This document shows positions 7,896 through 11,708 of a stretch of 11,708 nucleotides of DNA, one piece after another (position 1 is the first letter of the stretch; each line of letters opens with the position of its first letter). The DNA is from Larix sibirica. Its lineage: Eukaryota; Streptophyta; Pinopsida; Pinales; Pinaceae. The stretch lies in contig NWUY0303905335.1 in NCBI GenBank assembly GCA_004151065.3, forward strand, positions 1 through 11,708. The letters are read 5' to 3'. The position numbers were made by a program, and so were the translations under genes. The notes beneath the pieces are model-generated. The model worked only from the letters and a program-made list of their open reading frames with translations. It ran no database searches and was not told the origin of the DNA.

Positions 7896-8534
7896 TTATG
7901 TATCCACAGAAGGCTTGGCAGGAGGATAAATAGTGATCTTCTTTTTGGAGTGCCCACTGGTTATGGTCATGTCTCCAGATCGACAACCAATGAAGGCATC
8001 TGTCGTTGCTAGCCCCAATGGTCTCCCAAGGATGAGGGGGTAGCCACTAAGCTTTCTCTTGACTTCTAAGACTACAAAGTACGCATGGTACTCCCAAGAT
8101 TCAATGTTAATGATGATGTCTTCAAGTACACATTTTAGTCGAATAGTGGAAGTATCTGACAACTATAGTACTGTAGTTGTTTGTCTAATTGAGGATTGCA
8201 GGTTTAGGGCCAAAATTGTATCCATGGTCATTAAATTAATTGCTTCCCCTAGGTCAATCAGACTGTTTTGGATTAGAGTTTTATTAATGCTTACATTGAC
8301 TACATGGCTTCTTGGGTCTAGATACTTAGGGTTGATAGTTCTTCTCAACATGAGATCTGCAAGTTGTCCTACAACATTAATGGTGGTAGGATCCCTTTTC
8401 TTTCTCCCATGCCTCTTTATGTAGGTTTCTCTCATGAATTTATTACAGATAGGGACGTCTTTGATGGATTGGATAAGGGGTATTCGTGTGTTCAAGTGTT
8501 TTAGTTTGTTAAGGAGAGCATTTTCTATATCAAT
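7896..8534 (-). pseudogene. Gypsy aspartic protease domain, broken
   Basis: The domain would cleave the Gag-Pol polyprotein within the virus-like particle. IPLIQSIKDVPICNKF and VVGQLADLMLRR precede the active-site motif LIDLGEAINLM, with the catalytic Asp at 8255-8253. The usual D-[ST/L]-G-A is DLGE here, an uncommon residue next to the active site. After a TAG/TAA-type stop at 8165-8163 the frame goes on with VLEDIIINIESWEYHAYFVVL, PLILGRPLGLATTDAFIGC and GDMTI, which match the flap and C-terminal part of Tat/Athila-like retropepsins. A stop at 7898-7896 ends this stretch. The first Met-like codon at 8495 is TTG, so it is not a start. Confidence 0.82.
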
Positions 8535-9080
8535 CTAAACTTTGTCTTTTAATCTGTCAGGGAATGGGGGGTTTGGAATAGCAGGGGTTGCGAGTTTGTT
8601 TTTAGTATGTTCCTCATAAGGTATATCCTTAGTTATAGGTTGTTCAGGTTGATGGGACTCTTGTTTAGCCTTTGTAGGTAGTTGAGGGCCTAGTATTATC
8701 TTACCTGATCTAAAATTCACTTCATTTAGATCCAACGTTTCTACAACGTAGGTTGGGAATTGCATTATTTCACTATTGTAAACTTGTTGGTTTGCCTTAT
8801 TATTATTTGGGTTTGGTATGGGATGAGTCGGGATCTGAGGTGGCCTTGGTGGATGCTGTTGTTGAGGTGGAGGCATTATGGCAGCTTGTTGTTGTTGAGG
8901 TCTCCAATTTGAGGGAGAAGGGTATTGATTTCCAAAATTAGGTTGTGGCTGCTGTAAATTTGGAGGGTATTGTTGGTATTGCTGATTGGGAGTGTAATAC
9001 TGTTGACTCTGATTGTATGGGTTCTGATTTTGTTGCCATTGACTCGGGCCTGCTTGCATAGGACACGATGTTTGTGTCAT
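8535..9080 (-). pseudogene. Gln/Pro/Asn-rich linker at the gag C terminus
   Basis: The first 100 residues are dominated by Gln, Pro, Asn and Tyr (repeated QQYY, NQQYQQYPP, QPQPNFGNQYP and PPPQQQHPPRPP), with no fold expected. A more conserved segment follows: FPTYVVETLDLNEVNFRSGKI, a mark of this gag-protease linker in Tat/Athila-like elements. The stretch closes with IPNPPFPDRLKDKV before a TAG at 8537-8535, beyond which the same frame continues into protease. It lies between the zinc knuckles and protease and may act as a flexible spacer. No function is known to me. Confidence 0.72.
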
Positions 9081-9503
9081 TTGGTTCCAATCAGGTGCTT
9101 GCTAAGGATTGACTTGAGGATTGAAGTAGGTCTGATTATTGGGATGGAATGGTCTAGTAAAATTGTTTCGACGTTGGTTAACAAAACAGAGCTACTCCAT
9201 AGAGCCTTATGATCCAATGTCTTGTATGGATACTTTGCATGATGGAAGTAGATGGAATTTATCTGTTGCATGATCTTCTACACATAACCCACATACTTCG
9301 ATTAGATTTAATGGGCATTGACCTCTTTCATGTTTTTTCCTACATTTCAGACAAAAAATAGCTAGAGCTTGAACTGCCTCATCCTGTTTCCTTTTTAGTT
9401 CCAGTGCATCCAATCGCATTGTAAGTGATTGGAGGATGCCAGTATTCATATCATCTAGAAGGTGGCCTAAATCATATTTGGTTAGGGTTTGTACATGAAT
9501 GGA
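9081..9503 (-). pseudogene. Gag zinc-knuckle (nucleocapsid-like) region, broken
   Basis: The nucleocapsid part of Gag binds RNA for packaging. The stretch has RLDALELKRKQDEAVQALAIF followed by CLKCRKKHERGQCP and VCGLCVEDHATDKFH. These are two short Cys/His clusters: CxxC...H...C, and CxxC...H with Phe where the last Cys is expected. The second knuckle is therefore probably damaged. After LLPSCKVSIQDIGS the frame has stops near 9254 (TAA), 9239 (TAG) and 9107 (TAG) but stays aligned (LCFVNQRRNNFTRPFHPNNQ). A TAA at 9506-9504 separates it from the capsid part. Confidence 0.75.
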
Positions 9504-10302
9504 TTACCCACCTGCTGGCAAGGTCATGCCTCTTACCCTAAGTTTTCCTTTTCTAGATCTTGAGTAGTTTTTAAATATTTGTAGGATTTGATCATAGTTC
9601 TTTTGGAAGATATCTCCATCACCCAAGAGGTTTAGGACTTCTAGGTACTCATCCTTGACTCCTCTGAGAAGTACTAGTTTTAATGACTCATCATCCAACA
9701 TGCAATTAATGGCTCTCTTGTAGCTGAGATGGAATATTTGTGCATAATCCTCCAAGGATTCCTTTTCTCCTTTATGCATCCTAAAAATCTCATATCTAGT
9801 GTCTTTAGCCTTGCAATAATCCCTATATTTGTCTAGGAAAGTTTGTATCATCTGGTTCCACGTGAAAATGTTGTTTCCTTCCAAGTTCATGAACCATCTT
9901 AGTGCCAAATCTTTTAAAGTTCAAGGGAAAAGCCTCAGTTTATGGGCATTCGATGTATAGCCGAAATTTCTATATACTATTTCAAACTCAAATATAAAGG
10001 TATCAGGATCTTCCGAAGTCAAGCCATGGAATTTAGGGAAGTTGGCGGGATTGATGTTTTTCATTCAAGCCTCCCCTTGGGGTACACTAATTTTAAAGGT
10101 GAACAGTTCCCTGGGTTCTTCTTCTCCCTCAGCCATCTCGTCTTCTGAAAAGTTCATTGAATCTGCTAAGAGGTTTATATATGAAGCGTCCGACTCTACG
10201 GAGGATGAGGATGCCTTCCTCCGCATTTGTGTCACTCATAGGTCTATTGGCTGGTCTATTAGACAGAAAACGCCCAAATGCATCCCTCCTTCGTTGAGGC
10301 AT
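9504..10302 (-). pseudogene. Gag capsid region (Retrotrans_gag), broken
   Basis: Gag assembles the virus-like particle. MKNINPANFPKFHGL, EDPDTFIFEFE, LRWFMNLEG, FTWNQMIQTFLDKYRDYC, RYEIFRMHKGEKESLEDYAQ and LKLVLLRGVKDEYLEVLNLL together match the Retrotrans_gag domain (PF03732-like). Upstream, an acidic Ser-rich leader (ASSSSSVESDAS, NFSEDEMAEGEEEP) reads in the same frame from an ATG at 10226. A TGA at 10067-10065 and another at 9923-9921 interrupt it. An ATG at 10302 in a different frame starts MPQRRRDAFGRFLSN, which could be the original N terminus if one base was gained near 10215. The true start is uncertain. Confidence 0.85.
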
Positions 10303-10410
10303 GCATGGTAGGGTAGATGAGATTTAGGGTTTAATTTTTGTGTTTTTTTTAGATCTTTTTCAGTATATGATTTTTTATTTTTATTTTCTTCTTCTCTTAG
10401 AGTCTTAGCA
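10303..10410 (-). other. Gypsy 5' leader between primer site and gag
   Basis: About 110 bp of A-rich untranslated sequence separates the primer binding site from the first gag ATG. I see no open frame or packaging motif that can be supported. Confidence 0.55.
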
Positions 10411-10430
10411 CCTCCCTGACAATGGTGTCA
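10411..10430 (-). promoter_or_regulatory. Primer binding site, tRNA-Asp type
   Basis: TGACACCATTGTCAGGGAGG on the minus strand lies just inside the LTR. It resembles the tRNA-Asp complement used by many Tat/Athila-like elements (TGGCGCCGTTGCCGGGGA), differing at five of 18 positions, all C-to-T or G-to-A. Position, family context and the transition-only pattern support the call. The reference site is from memory and should be aligned to plant tRNA-Asp. Confidence 0.72.
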
Positions 10431-10667
10431 AAAAGTGGTGGTTCCTTAATATGCTAGCCGATTACAGGTTTACAAGTCAGGAATACTACTTTAATTATCA
10501 ACCTAGGGATCATGCAAACTTAAGAGGTGCTGGAAACTATATGTGCAATTGTTGAGAGAGTTCTGTCTGCTGACTTAATCTATGAAATTGGAAATGATTC
10601 TAACTAGAAAAAATGTCAATTCATTCTATGAAATGCACTTGATACTACATCTAAAAAGCATGAATAT

Positions 10668-10887
10668 TTATTCTAAGAAAGCATAAACCTAATTAACATA
10701 GTAAATGAGTTGATCTAAAAACTAGAACTAATTTATGAAAGCATGAAATTGTTAATCTAAGAAAACAATAGGAACTTACTCTATGGAATGCCTTGAAGAT
10801 TTAAACTCAGAGAACAATAATTTATTTAATCTAATAAAACAATAAAGGTCTACTCTATTAAAAAAAGGGATGTTAATCTAAGAAAGC
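10668..10887 (-). repeat. Interspersed 15-bp degenerate repeat in the LTR
   Basis: On the plus strand TTAWTCTAAKAAARC occurs at 10668-10682, 10752-10766, 10826-10840 and 10873-10887. Copies are spaced 84, 74 and 47 bp. Related weaker copies such as TTTATGAAAGC lie between. The pattern looks like an old, diverged tandem array inside R/U5. Confidence 0.65.
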
Positions 10888-11261
10888 GTGAAAGATTCAA
10901 TTTGAGCAAAACTGGAATGTTTATTCTACAAACTGGAAATTGATTTGGATTGGTCTATTGAAACGACCTACAACACTACAGACGCCATACATTTGAACTA
11001 CATGCATTGTTATTCTTTTCTACAGAAAGACAGAGCGATTTCAAAAATTAAATTCAAACCTTTACTTGATATTTCAGAGTTCTAATTATCTTGTCATGCA
11101 TTATAATTCACAGATCTAAATGATTCTATAAAGCAAATCAATGATGATCTTAATGAAATGAAATTTGCAAATCTATCTAACCGATTTAAACAAGTAAATG
11201 CATGAAACTAACTTTGTTGAAATGGAAAACATAACTCTTGCACGACACGATGAGGGGGCCC

Positions 11262-11308
11262 ACCTCAAAGCGTATAGAGGAGGACCGACCTCAAAGCGTA
11301 TAGAGGAG
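11262..11308 (-). repeat. 21-bp tandem duplication, period 26 bp
   Basis: ACCTCAAAGCGTATAGAGGAG is repeated exactly at 11262-11282 and 11288-11308 on the plus strand. It lies about 170 bp downstream of the LTR TATA box in the element's direction, so it would be transcribed in R. The perfect match suggests a recent duplication. Confidence 0.85.
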
Positions 11309-11470
11309 CTTGAACTAAACTATGAGCTCACGAATTTTGAAAACCATGATTCTTCCATTAAGTTGCTTTTTTTTAAATCCATGAACTTGACTGCTGCTAA
11401 CACTGTATAAAAATGTTTGAAGTAAAACGAGAAAAATATATGTCTATCTCTCGCGCAATGTGTGAGTCTC

Positions 11471-11477
11471 TATTTAT
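11471..11477 (-). promoter_or_regulatory. TATA box of the gypsy LTR
   Basis: Minus-strand ATAAATAGAG is a good plant TATA context. The start of transcription would be near 11445, leaving about 1 kb of R/U5 before the primer site. Confidence 0.5.
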
Positions 11478-11708
11478 TACATAAATTCAAAAATACCCTA
11501 AAAACATCTACTTTGGAAATCATGAGATCAATCCTCTTTGGGTTTATCATTTTTTCTGAAAATCAGGGGAGACTGGTCTTGAATTGATCTCGATTTCTTT
11601 CTTCATTGATTCTTGTGGTCGACTGAAACTGACTTCTGTCGAGCTTGCTTATGTTTAGACTCCAAAAAGGCACAATTTGCTACCTCTGTTATTTCCACCA
11701 ACCTGCAC

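Larger units (their letters stand above)
6088..11708 (-). mobile_element. Ty3/gypsy (Tat/Athila-like) retrotransposon, 3'-truncated
   Basis: Order on the minus strand is LTR (right edge to about 10436), primer binding site (10430-10411), gag (10302 to about 8540), protease (8534-7896), RT (7558 to about 6640) and RNase H (about 6630-6120). RT before RNase H with no integrase between protease and RT is the Ty3/gypsy gene order. Sequence motifs fit the Tat/Athila-like branch, as does the tRNA-Asp-type primer site. Integrase, the polypurine tract and 3' LTR are missing: homology stops near 6100. The copy is inactive, with over a dozen in-frame stops and at least two frameshifts. Confidence 0.88.
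10436..11708 (-). mobile_element. 5' LTR of the gypsy element, reaching the window edge
   Basis: The LTR directly precedes the primer binding site and ends at a CA, either 10437-10436 or 10440-10439. A TATA-like ATAAATA lies at 11477-11471. The part downstream of it is rich in A and carries a family of short degenerate repeats. Its start is at or beyond 11708, so its length is at least about 1270 bp, long but usual for this branch. No partner LTR is in the window. It contains no gene: the small open stretch at 11198-11410 on the plus strand has no recognisable features. Confidence 0.7.

Noticed and set aside
8059-8424. Plus-strand open frame of 121 codons with hydrophobic stretches
   Set aside because: It lies opposite the protease coding sequence, whose motifs are clear. 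The hydrophobicity is a by-product of the antisense codons.
10042-10311. Plus-strand open frame of 89 codons
   Set aside because: It is antisense to the gag N terminus, which has strong family motifs.
11198-11410. Plus-strand open frame of 70 codons containing the 21-bp repeat
   Set aside because: It sits in LTR sequence, has no known motif, and its two-copy internal repeat is explained by DNA duplication.
1-11708. A novel defence, CRISPR-like or reverse-transcriptase-based system
   Set aside because: Both reverse transcriptases fit ordinary LINE and Ty3/gypsy elements with their usual partner domains. There are no regularly spaced repeats with unique spacers and no extra associated genes.

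Overview
The window looks like intergenic heterochromatin from a seed plant with a repeat-rich nuclear genome. I see no intact host gene, rRNA, tRNA or CRISPR array. Nearly everything recognisable is decayed retroelement sequence. The protein remnants are plant-type: an L1-like LINE with an RNase H tail, and a Ty3/gypsy element of the Tat/Athila-like kind with a tRNA-Asp-type primer site. The gag and LINE styles remind me of conifer repeats, but the sequence alone cannot separate gymnosperm from angiosperm.

Layout, left to right. Positions 1-480 (+) resemble the R/U5 part of an LTR, with a TATA box at the left edge and AATAAA about 260 bp later. Positions 481-1974 are AT-rich and non-coding. 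Positions about 1975-2214 (+) are a tRNA-derived SINE with A and B boxes and a short poly(A) tail. Positions about 2225-5309 (-) are a 5'-truncated LINE whose ORF2 remnant runs reverse transcriptase, zf-RVT-like region, RNase H, then a 3' UTR. Positions 5310-6087 (-) have the architecture of a solo LTR. Positions 6088 to the right edge (-) are a 3'-truncated Ty3/gypsy element: LTR (10436 to the edge), primer binding site (10411-10430), gag, protease, RT and RNase H. It ends just after RNase H, with no integrase.

The LINE and gypsy element are dead copies that nevertheless read through long stretches in a constant frame. The gypsy gag-protease region stays in one frame from about 10226 to 7559, broken only by stop codons, then shifts by one base into the RT-RNase H frame. 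This suggests the ancestor had one fused gag-pol frame. Many stops sit where related elements have Trp or Gln, and the primer site differs from a plant tRNA-Asp complement only by transitions. That pattern fits long silencing by cytosine methylation followed by deamination.

I found no convincing new biological system. The parts most worth a second look are the three-element junction at 5310-6087, the SINE, and the repeat-rich gypsy LTR.
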